From Variovorax sp. PBS-H4 (GTDB lineage: Bacteria; Pseudomonadota; Gammaproteobacteria; Burkholderiales; Burkholderiaceae_C), in the NCBI RefSeq assembly GCF_901827205.1, contig NZ_LR594675.1, positions 4,650,001 to 4,714,000 on the forward strand: a stretch of 64,000 nucleotides of DNA, read 5' to 3'. The notes under the pieces are model-generated. The model saw only the letters and a program-made list of their open reading frames with translations. It ran no database searches and was not told the DNA's origin. Below, one piece after another: positions 7,046-14,298 of the stretch; position 1 is the first letter of the stretch; each line of letters starts with the position of its first letter. Position numbers and translations under genes: made by a program.

Positions 7046-7347
7046 TCCTCGGCGTCCCAAATCAGGTGGGGCGCCTTGTCCATGATCCGCGCGTGGCTGC
7101 GGGTCAGGAACTCATAGGTCGCGGGGTCGACGCACTTGTGGTCGGCCGGGACCACCTTCTGCCCGAGCTGCGCGAGCAGGGCCGCGAAGTTGTCAAGGTG
7201 CTCGTTGAGCAGCCGGTTGACGGTTGCCTCGCTCACGCCCATCGCAGTGCCGATTGCCTTCTGGCTTTCAGCTCCTTGCACCGCCTGACGGATGTGCGTC
7301 CCGATCTTTCTAGCCCTTTCAGGCGTGGTCAAAGAGTATTCCGGCAT
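7042..7347 (-). CDS. CII-like phage transcriptional activator
   Basis: 101 residues from the ATG at 7347; an in-frame TTG at 7368 is possible but less likely. The helix-turn-helix is 'SQKAIGTAMGVSEATVNRLL' and is followed by 'LDNFAALLAQLGQKVV', the layout of the Phage_CII family, in which a tetramer activates the repressor-establishment and integrase promoters during the lysogeny decision. It is the third gene after the switch in the leftward operon, behind the Cro-like gene, as in lambda. Binding sites (TTGC-N6-TTGC type) were not identified. Confidence 0.7.
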   Translation of the reverse strand: MPEYSLTTPERARKIGTHIRQAVQGAESQKAIGTAMGVSEATVNRLLNEHLDNFAALLAQLGQKVVPADHKCVDPATYEFLTRSHARIMDKAPHLIWDAEE

Positions 7348-7381
7348 GAGAACTTTCGTTTCCAACAATGAAGAGGGGGGG

Positions 7382-7570
7382 CTAGCTGGCGGCGGCGACC
7401 AGCCGCAGCTCGAGAGCGCGCCGGGCGTAGGCGCGGGAGAACTGGGCGCGGCGCGGCGTGCCCCGGGGAAATGGATTCGCGTCTTTGATGCGCTCCCCGC
7501 GTTCAGCCGCGAAGCGCCCCAGGTCGGCGACCTCGGGCAGGGGAAGCGTCTTGATGGGCCTGATGTGCAT
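7382..7570 (-). CDS. Small phage protein, unknown
   Basis: 62 residues. Its ATG directly follows the stop of the Cro-like gene, so it is translated from the same early leftward transcript. The sequence (MHIRPIKTLPLPEVADLGRF…) is basic with a helical C-terminus ending ARRALELRLVAAAS. No family recognised; location between Cro-like and CII-like genes suggests a small regulator or host-takeover peptide. Confidence 0.5.
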   Translation of the reverse strand: MHIRPIKTLPLPEVADLGRFAAERGERIKDANPFPRGTPRRAQFSRAYARRALELRLVAAAS

Positions 7571-7837
7571 TCAGGCCGCTTTCAGGGCGTCGGGGATGGG
7601 CGGCGCGTTGCGCCAGCGGGCGATTTCGGGCCAGAACTCGTGCCAGTCGCCCGGCCGGGTGTCCCAGCGCATCACAGCGCGGTTGCTGGCTTTCTCGATC
7701 TTCAACGCCCAGTGGATGGGCACCGGGCGCTTCTCGTTGGCCCAGTCGAAGAGGTCAGGGCCGTGGCACCCGATCACGGCAGCGAAGCGCGTGTAGGAGC
7801 CGTGCCCGCCAAGGTCCAAGTAGCTTTTGAGTCTCAT
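7571..7837 (-). CDS. YdaS/Cro-like regulatory protein
   Basis: 88 residues. 'FAAVIGCHGPDLFDWANEK' followed by 'RPVPIHWALKIEKASNRAVM' and 'RWDTRPGDWHEFWPEI' is the typical pattern of the YdaS_antitoxin/Cro family: a helix-turn-helix that reads 'xxLA..IGV.xxxVSQW', then 'VP...A..IE..T.G.v.R.dLrP.dW..iWPEL'. It is divergent to the repressor gene across a 58-base region holding a 17-bp dyad operator. By position it is the Cro equivalent, repressing the repressor gene and opening the lytic path. Confidence 0.8.
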   Translation of the reverse strand: MRLKSYLDLGGHGSYTRFAAVIGCHGPDLFDWANEKRPVPIHWALKIEKASNRAVMRWDTRPGDWHEFWPEIARWRNAPPIPDALKAA

Positions 7838-7847
7838 GTGCGGGCCG

Positions 7848-7877
7848 ATTGTAGCTTAAGGCTACATAGTACAACAA
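7848..7877 (-). promoter_or_regulatory. Leftward early promoter with operator dyad
   Basis: On the minus strand TTGTTG (7877-7872) and TACAAT (7853-7848) are separated by 18 bases, a good sigma70 promoter for the Cro-like operon. The perfect dyad TGTAGC-TTAAG-GCTACA (7850-7866) covers the -10 region. The same half-site recurs at the rightward early promoter (8768-8808), so this is most likely the repressor/Cro operator. Confidence 0.7.
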
Positions 7878-7895
7878 CGACAAAGCTAATAGGCC

Positions 7896-8660
7896 ATGGT
7901 TAGCACGGCTCGCATACTTCCGTCTGTGAAATTAATAGACGAAATACGACGGGAGAACCTTGAATTGCTACAGCGAGAAGCTGGCTCCCTCAAGGCACTC
8001 TCCGAGCTCCTGCAACGGGATGAGTCCCAGGTGTCGCAATGGCGCCTGGGGGCCAAAAATTCAGGGACGGGGAAGCCACGCGGCATGCGCGCGGACACAG
8101 CCCGCTACATCGAGGAACGGGCGAACAAGCCACCTGGCTGGCTCGATCAGGACCACAGCGGCCAGGGGCTGTTAATACGATTGGCTGACGGGCGCGAGTC
8201 GCCGGCGAGGGCATGGGAGCACCCGGCCCAACTGCCGGAGGTCTATACCGTGTTTATTCCACGATTCGACGTAGGACAGGCGCCCGATGGTCAGGTGACA
8301 ATCAAACTCGTGACGACAGAACCTCAAGCCTTCGACGCCGCATTCATCAAAGCGGACCAACTCCAGCCGACCAAGCTGGGCTATATCGAGAAGTCCGACG
8401 ACAGCATGCACCCGACGATCGAGCGCGGGGACAAGTGCGTGGTTGATATCTCGCAGACACAAATCGTGGACGGCAGGACGTTCGCGGTCTACTACGACGG
8501 GGCGTGTCGATTGCGGCGATTGTTCCGGCTGCCCGGAGGTGGGCTGCGCATCGAAGCAGACAACCCGCGCCACGCTCCCATCACAGTGCCCCCCGAAATG
8601 GCGAGCTCTATCACCGTCCTCGGCCGTGTCGTGCTGCGCACCGGCCGCGGCGGTCTGTAA
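7896..8660 (+). CDS. Phage repressor, CI/LexA-like (S24 family)
   Basis: 254 residues. N-terminal helix-turn-helix around 'LKALSELLQRDESQVSQWRL' (32-51); C-terminal S24/LexA-like domain with the serine motif 'KSDDSMHPTIERGDKCVVDI' (166-185, Ser170). It would bind the TGTAGC-N5-GCTACA dyads and keep both early operons off. Two features are unusual for a RecA-cleavable repressor: no Ala-Gly cleavage pair is seen in the hinge (about 85-130), and the usual catalytic lysine in 'vKRL' reads 'LRRL' (Arg207). The start ATG at 7896 has only a weak 'TAGG'; a GTG at 7926 is an alternative. A terminator follows 67 bases after the stop. Confidence 0.85.
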   Translation: MVSTARILPSVKLIDEIRRENLELLQREAGSLKALSELLQRDESQVSQWRLGAKNSGTGKPRGMRADTARYIEERANKPPGWLDQDHSGQGLLIRLADGRESPARAWEHPAQLPEVYTVFIPRFDVGQAPDGQVTIKLVTTEPQAFDAAFIKADQLQPTKLGYIEKSDDSMHPTIERGDKCVVDISQTQIVDGRTFAVYYDGACRLRRLFRLPGGGLRIEADNPRHAPITVPPEMASSITVLGRVVLRTGRGGL

Positions 8661-8726
8661 GTATCGAAAGCGTGACTTTTTAGTTAGAAACGCACACAAC
8701 TAGTCACTTCCTGTCAACAACCTCTA

Positions 8727-8750
8727 ACCCGCTTCGGCGGGTATTTTTTT
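8727..8750 (+). terminator. Rho-independent terminator after the repressor
   Basis: Stem ACCCGC / GCGGGT with a TTCG tetraloop (8727-8742), then A and seven T. It ends the repressor transcript and insulates it from the rightward early operon. Confidence 0.9.
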
Positions 8751-8752
8751 GT

Positions 8753-8810
8753 CTAAAGCTAAACAGATGTAGCTTTAGTGATTGAAAGCTCAGTAGCTTT
8801 AGGCTACATT
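8753..8810 (+). promoter_or_regulatory. Rightward early promoter (pL equivalent) with repeated operator
   Basis: TTGAAA (8782-8787) and TACATT (8805-8810) are 17 bases apart. The dyad AGTAGC-TTTAG-GCTACA (8792-8808) lies between and over the -10. Half-sites TGTAGCTTTAG (8768-8778) and its inverse CTAAAGCTAAA (8753-8763) lie upstream. This is the same element as at the repressor/Cro intergenic region, so the same proteins should control both arms. Confidence 0.75.
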
Positions 8811-8847
8811 TCTCCAGCCGGCATGTCGCCTGGCAGGAGAAACAAGC

Positions 8848-9030
8848 TTGAAAAGCGCCCCAATCCCTCCCTCCCCCCCGTCCGCGGAAGCCGAAGGCTC
8901 TATTGCCGAGTCTGAGCTTTTGGCTCATGACCGCGCTTATGTTGAGGCTCTGAACTCCGGCGAACTGTTCCGCCGCGAAGCCGCCAGCGCCCTCGCCCTT
9001 GACCACCAACACGGGATCGGTGTCCTGTGA
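8848..9030 (+). CDS. First gene of the rightward early operon, unknown
   Basis: 60 residues from a TTG start preceded by a strong AGGAGA (8835-8840). The N-terminus is Pro/Ser-rich and the rest acidic and helical ('ELLAHDRAYVEALNSGELFR'). Overlaps the next gene by GTGA. No family recognised. As the first product made from the early promoter it is in the position where lambdoid phages encode host-modifying or antitermination proteins, but no arginine-rich N-like motif is present. Confidence 0.55.
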   Translation: MKSAPIPPSPPSAEAEGSIAESELLAHDRAYVEALNSGELFRREAASALALDHQHGIGVL

Positions 9031-9230
9031 GCGCGCAGCACACGCTGGAGCCGAAGCCGCACATGGTCATGCGGCACGGTTGCTGGAATCTTTTCGCCAG
9101 CCGGAAGGACGCCAGCTACTGGCCTTTCCCCGAGCTTGAGACGCGCACCGTGGGCGCGATGTCCGATGCCGTTGCGCGCCGGGAGCAGTTCCGCGCGGTC
9201 ATCGCCAAGACCACCGGGAGCGCCGCGTGA
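9027..9230 (+). CDS. Small phage protein, unknown
   Basis: 67 residues from a GTG overlapping the previous stop. Sequence 'HMVMRHGCWNLFASRKDASY' and a helical C-terminus 'MSDAVARREQFRAVIAKTTG'. Soluble, basic and without a recognised fold. It overlaps the following membrane-protein gene by 4 bases. Confidence 0.5.
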   Translation: MSAQHTLEPKPHMVMRHGCWNLFASRKDASYWPFPELETRTVGAMSDAVARREQFRAVIAKTTGSAA

Positions 9231-9463
9231 AGGGCGCCCTCGAAGCGATGGCGGCGCAGTTCGTCAACGTCTGCCTCTCAATCCTCGCGATCGTCGTCTG
9301 GATGGGCCTCTGCGCCTACTTGGACGCGAAGCCTTCCGAAACCGACGCCGCCCAGGCGTCCGCCCTCACCACCCTCGATGCCATCGACGACGCGCGTGTC
9401 CGCGCGCGCGTGGAGCGCGTCGAGCGCGTCCATTTCGCCACCACCACCGAGAGCCAACCATGA
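9227..9463 (+). CDS. Small single-pass membrane protein
   Basis: 78 residues with one hydrophobic segment at about 11-30 ('FVNVCLSILAIVVWMGLCAY') and a charged C-terminal tail. Starts and ends with 4-base overlaps. Together with the next gene it forms a pair of early-expressed inner-membrane proteins. Similar positions in temperate phages hold superinfection-exclusion or kil-type proteins; that is a guess from context. Confidence 0.5.
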   Translation: MKGALEAMAAQFVNVCLSILAIVVWMGLCAYLDAKPSETDAAQASALTTLDAIDDARVRARVERVERVHFATTTESQP

Positions 9464-9867
9464 CCGCACAGTCCAAAGACGATTCCCTGACCCTGCAGCC
9501 CATTGATGCTGTCGTGCCGCGCGTGCGGCACTTCGACGGCCGATTCACCTTCGTGCGCAACGACCGCGACGCCGCCAACGAGGCGCGCATCGCGCGCCAC
9601 AACTACATCGAGCGCGACAACGACGGTCGCAGCGACTGGAACGTGGGAATGTTCCTGAGCTCCCTCTGCGTGTTCCTCCCGCTGCTGGCGCTGATCGCCT
9701 GCCTCGTGTTCCTGGCGGGCGTCCACGTCGGGGTGCCGCTCGTGCGCGTGCTGGTCGACGAGCCCACCGCCCGCGGCTACGCCCTGGTGTCGCTGCTCGT
9801 GCTGGTCCTGAGCCTGGGACTTGCCCTGCGCCTTCGTCGCCTCGCTCCGACCCCGGGGGTGCTGTGA
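9460..9867 (+). CDS. Two-pass membrane protein, early prophage operon
   Basis: 135 residues from an ATG overlapping the previous stop. The first 60 residues are polar; two hydrophobic segments follow, about 66-90 ('LSSLCVFLPLLALIACLVFL') and 108-125 ('ALVSLLVLVLSLGLALRL'), with an Arg-rich end. No family recognised. Its location one gene after another membrane protein in the rightward operon hints at a joint envelope function, for example exclusion of related phages. Confidence 0.5.
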   Translation: MTAQSKDDSLTLQPIDAVVPRVRHFDGRFTFVRNDRDAANEARIARHNYIERDNDGRSDWNVGMFLSSLCVFLPLLALIACLVFLAGVHVGVPLVRVLVDEPTARGYALVSLLVLVLSLGLALRLRRLAPTPGVL

Positions 9868-11294
9868 TGACCACGCTCCCGCTGACCGAATTTGACGACG
9901 GCGAAGTGGTCTACGACTCCACCGCCGCGCGCGCGGCTGCGCCAGCCGCAAACGATCCGCCGTTCGACGTGGACCCGCCACCTTCCGCAGACGCCCAGCC
10001 GGCAGCCGAGCAGGGGGAAGGCAAGCCCAACGCGACCGCCCTGGCGCTCGTGGAGGTCAACAAGAACATTGCCGAGTTCGATGCCGTTGAGGCCGGGCTG
10101 CAGAAGCTCGAGAAGGACTGGAAGGGCGTCATCTTCGGTGACATCCAAACGCCCAAGGGCCTGCGGGCGGCGAAAGCCGCGCGCGCGTCGATCCGCGAGC
10201 CGCGCTACGCCGTGCAGAAGGCCGTCGACAACGCCAAGGGTCCGCTGAACACCCTGAAGGCAGCGATCGCCCAGCGCGGCGAGGAAATCATCGAGCGCAT
10301 TGCCGCGGTCGAAGATCCGATTGACGCCCAGGTGAAGGCCGAAGAGAAGCGCTTGCAGGAAGAAAGGCAGCGGCTCGAGCGCGAGGCTGCCGAGCGCACC
10401 AAGGCGATCAACGAGGCGCTGCTGGACATCACCAGCCGCACCGAGGCCTGCATTGAGCAGCCGGCATCCTTCATCACCGAAACGATCCAGTGGCTGGACA
10501 ACACGGAGTTGACCGAAGAGGACTTCGGGGACCGGCTCGCCGAGGCGAAGACCGCATGGCAGACCACGCGCGACCGTCTGGTGCGCATGCAAGCCGCGGC
10601 CGAAGCCGCCGAGCTGGCTGCCGCGAACGCGAAGATCCTGGCCGACCAGTTGAAAGCCCAGCAGGACGAGCTCGAGCGCCGCACCGCCGCCCTGGCGAAG
10701 CGCGAGGCCATCGCCAACCGCATCGACGGGCTGCGCGCGCTGCCGCTCAGGCACGTGGAGAGCACCGCGGCCGTGCTGCGCCAAGTCATCGAAGCCCTGA
10801 ACCATCTGCAGGCCGAGGACTTCGACGACCGAATCAGCGAGGCCTACGGCATCACCGCCCAGGTGCTGCCGGAGCTCCAAGACCTGCTCACCGCCGCGGA
10901 GGAAGAGGAAGCCGAGCCCGAGCCGCAGTGGGTGACTCCCATCAGCACCGAGCCCAGCAGCCTCGAGGCCGTGCTGGACGAAGACGAGGCCGAACAGTTC
11001 GCGCCTGCTCCCGCCGCCCCCATGGAAGTGGCTGCCCCGGCGCCCGTGCCCGCGCCCGCGCCTGCCCCTGCACCCGCCATCGCTCCGCGCTCCTTCGGCG
11101 GCTACAGCTCCACGCGCCCGTCGGCCGCACCGCGCCGCGAGCACCGCCCGACGGACAGCCAGCTCATCGAAGTGCTGTCGCTGCACTACCGGGTGCACGA
11201 AAGCAAGGTCATCGAGTGGCTGCTCGCCGTAGACCTCGATGCCGCCAGCAAGCGCCTCGCCGCCGCCGAAGCCGGCGACCCCCTGCCGTTCTGA
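9867..11294 (+). CDS. Coiled-coil phage protein upstream of RecT (DUF1351-like)
   Basis: 475 residues from the ATG at 9867 (a GTG three bases earlier is also in frame). Residues about 50-280 are long amphipathic, highly charged helices ('EEKRLQEERQRLEREAAERT') typical of coiled coil; a Pro/Ala-rich linker around 390-415 precedes a C-terminal helical domain ('DSQLIEVLSLHYRVHESKVI'). The arrangement resembles DUF1351-type proteins that precede RecT in many phages. Its role is probably in recombination or replication complex assembly, but this is not proven for the family. It is followed by a good ribosome binding site and the RecT gene. Confidence 0.6.
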   Translation: MTTLPLTEFDDGEVVYDSTAARAAAPAANDPPFDVDPPPSADAQPAAEQGEGKPNATALALVEVNKNIAEFDAVEAGLQKLEKDWKGVIFGDIQTPKGLRAAKAARASIREPRYAVQKAVDNAKGPLNTLKAAIAQRGEEIIERIAAVEDPIDAQVKAEEKRLQEERQRLEREAAERTKAINEALLDITSRTEACIEQPASFITETIQWLDNTELTEEDFGDRLAEAKTAWQTTRDRLVRMQAAAEAAELAAANAKILADQLKAQQDELERRTAALAKREAIANRIDGLRALPLRHVESTAAVLRQVIEALNHLQAEDFDDRISEAYGITAQVLPELQDLLTAAEEEEAEPEPQWVTPISTEPSSLEAVLDEDEAEQFAPAPAAPMEVAAPAPVPAPAPAPAPAIAPRSFGGYSSTRPSAAPRREHRPTDSQLIEVLSLHYRVHESKVIEWLLAVDLDAASKRLAAAEAGDPLPF

Positions 11295-11323
11295 CCCGCA
11301 ACCAATCACAGGAGAACAGAAGA

Positions 11324-12592
11324 ATGACTACTGCAACCGCAGAGCGCGTGAGCCTGGACTCGATCCTCAATCCCGCGCCCTCCTTCCCCGCGCCGGCCGT
11401 GCGCACCAACAGCGGCATTTCCCTGGTCGACGAGCGCGGCATGGAAGCGCTGCTGCGCGTGGCCGAGCTCATGGCATCCGGCCGCGCCACCGTGCCCCGG
11501 CACCTGCAAGGCAACAAAGCCGACTGCCTCGCCATCTGCATGCAGGCGCAGCGCTGGGGCATGGACCCCTTCGTGGTCGCGAAGAAGACGTACGTGGTCG
11601 ACGGCAACCTGAGCTATGAGGCGCAGCTCATCGCGGCCGTCGTCAACACCAGCAGCCTGTTGCAGGGGCGCCTGAGCTACCGCTACTTCGGCCCGTGGGA
11701 AAACATCCTGGGCAAGTTCAAGCAGGTCGAGAGCCGTACGAAGAAGGACGACAACGGCTACCCGAAGAAGTACATGGTGCCGGACTGGAATCTGGAGCAC
11801 GAGCGCGGCCTCGGCGTGGTCGTCTCCGGCCTGCTGCGCGGCGAGTCGGAGCCGCGCGAGAAGGAGGTTCTGATGACCCAAGCCCGCACGCGCAATTCGA
11901 CGCTGTGGGCCGAAGATCCGAAGCAGCAGATTGCCTACCTCGGAACCAATCGCTGGGCGCGCATCCACACCCCCGAGCTGGTGCTGGGCGTCTACACGCC
12001 GGACGAGCTTTCCTCGTCGGCGAGCGTGTTCATGGGCTCGGCCGAGGTCGTGGAGAAGGCCGGTCCCAGCGAGGAACTGCTGATCGCCGCGCGCGCCGCG
12101 GCCGACAAGGGCCGCGATGCCTTCGCCGCCTACTGGAAGGGCTTGCTGCCGGTGGCGCGCCGCGCGCTTGAAAGCGAGGTCGACGACCTCTCGAAGCGCT
12201 GCACCGAGGCTGACAAGCACCGCACCGTCGACAACCCCGCCGAGCAGCCGGCAGCCGCGGCGCCCGCGGCCGCAGCAGCGCCGGCCACCGCCGCGCCGGC
12301 TGCCGCCGCACCCGCCGCCGCCGAGGCCCAGCCGACGAAGCCCACCGGACGCACCCGCCCACCAGCACCAGCACCGAAGCCCACCGCGGCGCCGCCCGCG
12401 CCCAGCCAGGCCGAGGCCTCCAACGGTGCCCCGGTCTTCACGGCCGCCGTGGTCGAGCAGCGCCTGAACGACGCGCCGGATCTGGACGCGCTCTACATCG
12501 CCGCCGACCTCATCAACCACGTGCAGGACGCAGACAAGGCGCCCGCACTGGAAACCCTCTTCGAGAAGCGCAAGGCCGCGCTCGAAGGCTGA
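11324..12592 (+). CDS. recT: RecT-family single-strand annealing protein
   Basis: 422 residues from the ATG at 11324 with AGGAG about 12 bases upstream. The core (about 30-260) has the RecT hallmarks: 'ELMASGRATVPRHLQGNKAD', 'CLAICMQAQRWGMDPFVVAK', 'YEAQLIAAVVN' and 'RGLGVVVSGLLRG'. A long Ala/Pro linker (about 300-375) separates a small C-terminal helical domain. RecT-type proteins coat single-stranded DNA made by the partner exonuclease and anneal it to a complementary strand in phage recombination. The exonuclease gene follows after 26 bases, completing the two-component Red/RecET-type system. Confidence 0.9.
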   Translation: MTTATAERVSLDSILNPAPSFPAPAVRTNSGISLVDERGMEALLRVAELMASGRATVPRHLQGNKADCLAICMQAQRWGMDPFVVAKKTYVVDGNLSYEAQLIAAVVNTSSLLQGRLSYRYFGPWENILGKFKQVESRTKKDDNGYPKKYMVPDWNLEHERGLGVVVSGLLRGESEPREKEVLMTQARTRNSTLWAEDPKQQIAYLGTNRWARIHTPELVLGVYTPDELSSSASVFMGSAEVVEKAGPSEELLIAARAAADKGRDAFAAYWKGLLPVARRALESEVDDLSKRCTEADKHRTVDNPAEQPAAAAPAAAAAPATAAPAAAAPAAAEAQPTKPTGRTRPPAPAPKPTAAPPAPSQAEASNGAPVFTAAVVEQRLNDAPDLDALYIAADLINHVQDADKAPALETLFEKRKAALEG

Positions 12593-12618
12593 CCCCCCAC
12601 CAACTACAGGAGAACACC

Positions 12619-13422
12619 ATGGCATCCCGTGTCATCAAGTGCGAACAGGGCTCGGAGGAGTGGCACAAGGCCCGCGCCGGCGTCATCACCGCCAGCAACT
12701 TCAAGATTGCGCGCCAGCGCGTCAACGGGCTCGATGAGCGCCAGCGCAAGTACGTCGTCGCCATCCTGGCGGGCACGTCCGAGCTCGAAGCCCGCGCGAT
12801 CGCCGGCTACAAGGCCGCGCCGACCTCGGAGACGGTGAAGCGCGCCCTGGACGGCGAGAAGGTAGGCGAGCTGTCCGAAGCCGCAAAGAACTACGCCTTC
12901 CGCATTGCCTTCGAGCGCATCAGCGGCGAGCCCATGGACGAGGGCTACGAAACGTGGCAAATGTCCCGCGGCCACGAGCTCGAGCCCGAAGCGCGCAGCG
13001 AGCACCAGATCCTCGAGGGCGTCATCGTGGAGCGCGCCGGCTTCGTCGTCACCGAAGACAACGTGTTCGGCGCCAGCGCCGACGGCCTGATCGGCGCCAA
13101 GGGTGGCAGCGAATACAAGTGCTTCGTGTCGCCGGTCAGCCTGCGCCCGGTCCTGCTGCTGAACAACATCGAAGAGGTCCGCGACCAAGTGCAGGGATGC
13201 ATGTGGGTGACGGGCCGCGAATGGTGGCACCTGGGCTTCTTCTGCCCCGCCCTGCGCGCCATCGACTACCCGCTGCACCTGCTGCGCCTCCAGCGCGACG
13301 ACGACTACATCGAGGCCATGGAAGCCGACCTCATGGAGTTCAAGGCCGAGGTCGATGCCCAAGAGCGCGCGCTGCGCGCCCTCCCCGCCGCCAACCTGCC
13401 GCACTTCGCTCGTGCGGCCTGA
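12619..13422 (+). CDS. YqaJ-type viral recombinase (lambda-exonuclease-like)
   Basis: 267 residues with 'AGGAGA' before the ATG. The fold motifs are clear: 'GSEEWHKARAGVITASNF' (11-28), 'SRGHELEPEARSEHQ' (116-130), 'GASADGLIG' with Asp155, 'EYKC' (165-168) and 'DQVQGCMWVTG', which form the D-ExK metal site of YqaJ/lambda exonucleases. It digests one strand of a DNA end and hands the single strand to the RecT-like partner upstream. An inserted helical section between the first two motifs makes it slightly longer than lambda Exo. Confidence 0.9.
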   Translation: MASRVIKCEQGSEEWHKARAGVITASNFKIARQRVNGLDERQRKYVVAILAGTSELEARAIAGYKAAPTSETVKRALDGEKVGELSEAAKNYAFRIAFERISGEPMDEGYETWQMSRGHELEPEARSEHQILEGVIVERAGFVVTEDNVFGASADGLIGAKGGSEYKCFVSPVSLRPVLLLNNIEEVRDQVQGCMWVTGREWWHLGFFCPALRAIDYPLHLLRLQRDDDYIEAMEADLMEFKAEVDAQERALRALPAANLPHFARAA

Positions 13423-13456
13423 CCCTTTCCCAACCCAGCCCCAAGAAGGAGCACCC

Positions 13457-13888
13457 GTGTCCAAAGACCCTCTCTCCCGCCTGCTCGCCAGCGTGGTCGT
13501 GTCCGCCGTGATGGATATGCCCGACAACCCGAAATTCGAGCCGTGCGACCGGCCTGACTGCGGCTTTTGCAGCCTCATGCGCGCCAAGCGCGCTGCCGCC
13601 ACCGCGGCGCGCCAGGCCGCGCAGGACGCCAAGCCCGAGGCCGCTCCGTCGCAAGCCGAGCTCGAGCGCGCGGACCTCGCTCGCGGCGCCGAGGCGCTCG
13701 TGAACCTACGTGAGGGTGAGCCCGGCCCGATGGGCGACATCAAGCGCGCGGCGGCCGCGCTGGTGCTGGAAATCAAGAAGGTGCGCGAGCGCAGCCCCGT
13801 GGGCGGTCACGCCTGGATCAAGACGGACGTGGCGCTCGAGCACGCCCTCGCGGCCAGCAACTGGGCGGTGCGCGCCGTCGCCCCCTGA
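13457..13888 (+). CDS. Phage hypothetical protein with CxxxxC…C N-terminus
   Basis: 143 residues from a GTG with AAGAAGGAG upstream. 'KFEPCDRPDCGFCSLMRAKR' holds three closely spaced cysteines that could bind zinc with a further ligand. The remainder is Ala-rich and helical ('ELERADLARGAEALVNLREG', 'GDIKRAAAALVLEIKKVRER'). No family recognised. It follows the exonuclease in the rightward early operon. Confidence 0.55.
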   Translation: MSKDPLSRLLASVVVSAVMDMPDNPKFEPCDRPDCGFCSLMRAKRAAATAARQAAQDAKPEAAPSQAELERADLARGAEALVNLREGEPGPMGDIKRAAAALVLEIKKVRERSPVGGHAWIKTDVALEHALAASNWAVRAVAP

Positions 13889-13948
13889 GAACAAAAACCG
13901 GAAGCCCTTTCGCTGTCACACATCCCAACAAACCAAGGAAACCATGAA

Positions 13949-14296
13949 GTGAAGTCCTTTTCTCTTTTCATCAACGAGCTCAACGACGGCAGCACCCACG
14001 CGGCGCTGACCGCCGACCTGAAAGAGCTCCTGCAAACGGTGCAGTCCACCGGCCGCAGCGGCGTGCTGACCTTGAAGGTCAAGGTGGCACCCGCCGTGAA
14101 GGGCACCCAAGGCGACATCGACAAGGTGACGATCACCGCCGATCGATCGCTGACCCTGCCGAAGCCCGAGCAGCCGACGGACTTCTTCTGGCTGACCGAA
14201 GACGGTGAAACGTCCCGCCAGCACCCCAAGCAGCACAGCCTCGAGCTGCGCGCCGCCCCCGCCCAGGAATCCCCCACGCAATTTAAGACCGCCTAA
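13949..14296 (+). CDS. Phage hypothetical protein
   Basis: 115 residues from a GTG at 13949 with AAGGAA upstream. An ATG at 13944 opens only ATG-AAG-TGA and its stop overlaps the GTG, so the first two codons look like a slipped duplicate of the real start. The protein has 'LKELLQTVQSTGRSGVLTLK' and 'KVKVAPAVKGTQGDIDKVTI' and later 'PTDFFWLTEDGETSRQHPKQ', a conserved-looking pattern in prophages next to DUF2303 genes. Function unknown; expressed with the recombination genes. Confidence 0.6.
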   Translation: MKSFSLFINELNDGSTHAALTADLKELLQTVQSTGRSGVLTLKVKVAPAVKGTQGDIDKVTITADRSLTLPKPEQPTDFFWLTEDGETSRQHPKQHSLELRAAPAQESPTQFKTA

Positions 14297-14298
14297 CC

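Noticed and set aside
8848..9030. Lambda N-like antiterminator
   Set aside because: Position fits but no arginine-rich RNA-binding motif and no boxB-like hairpin were seen.
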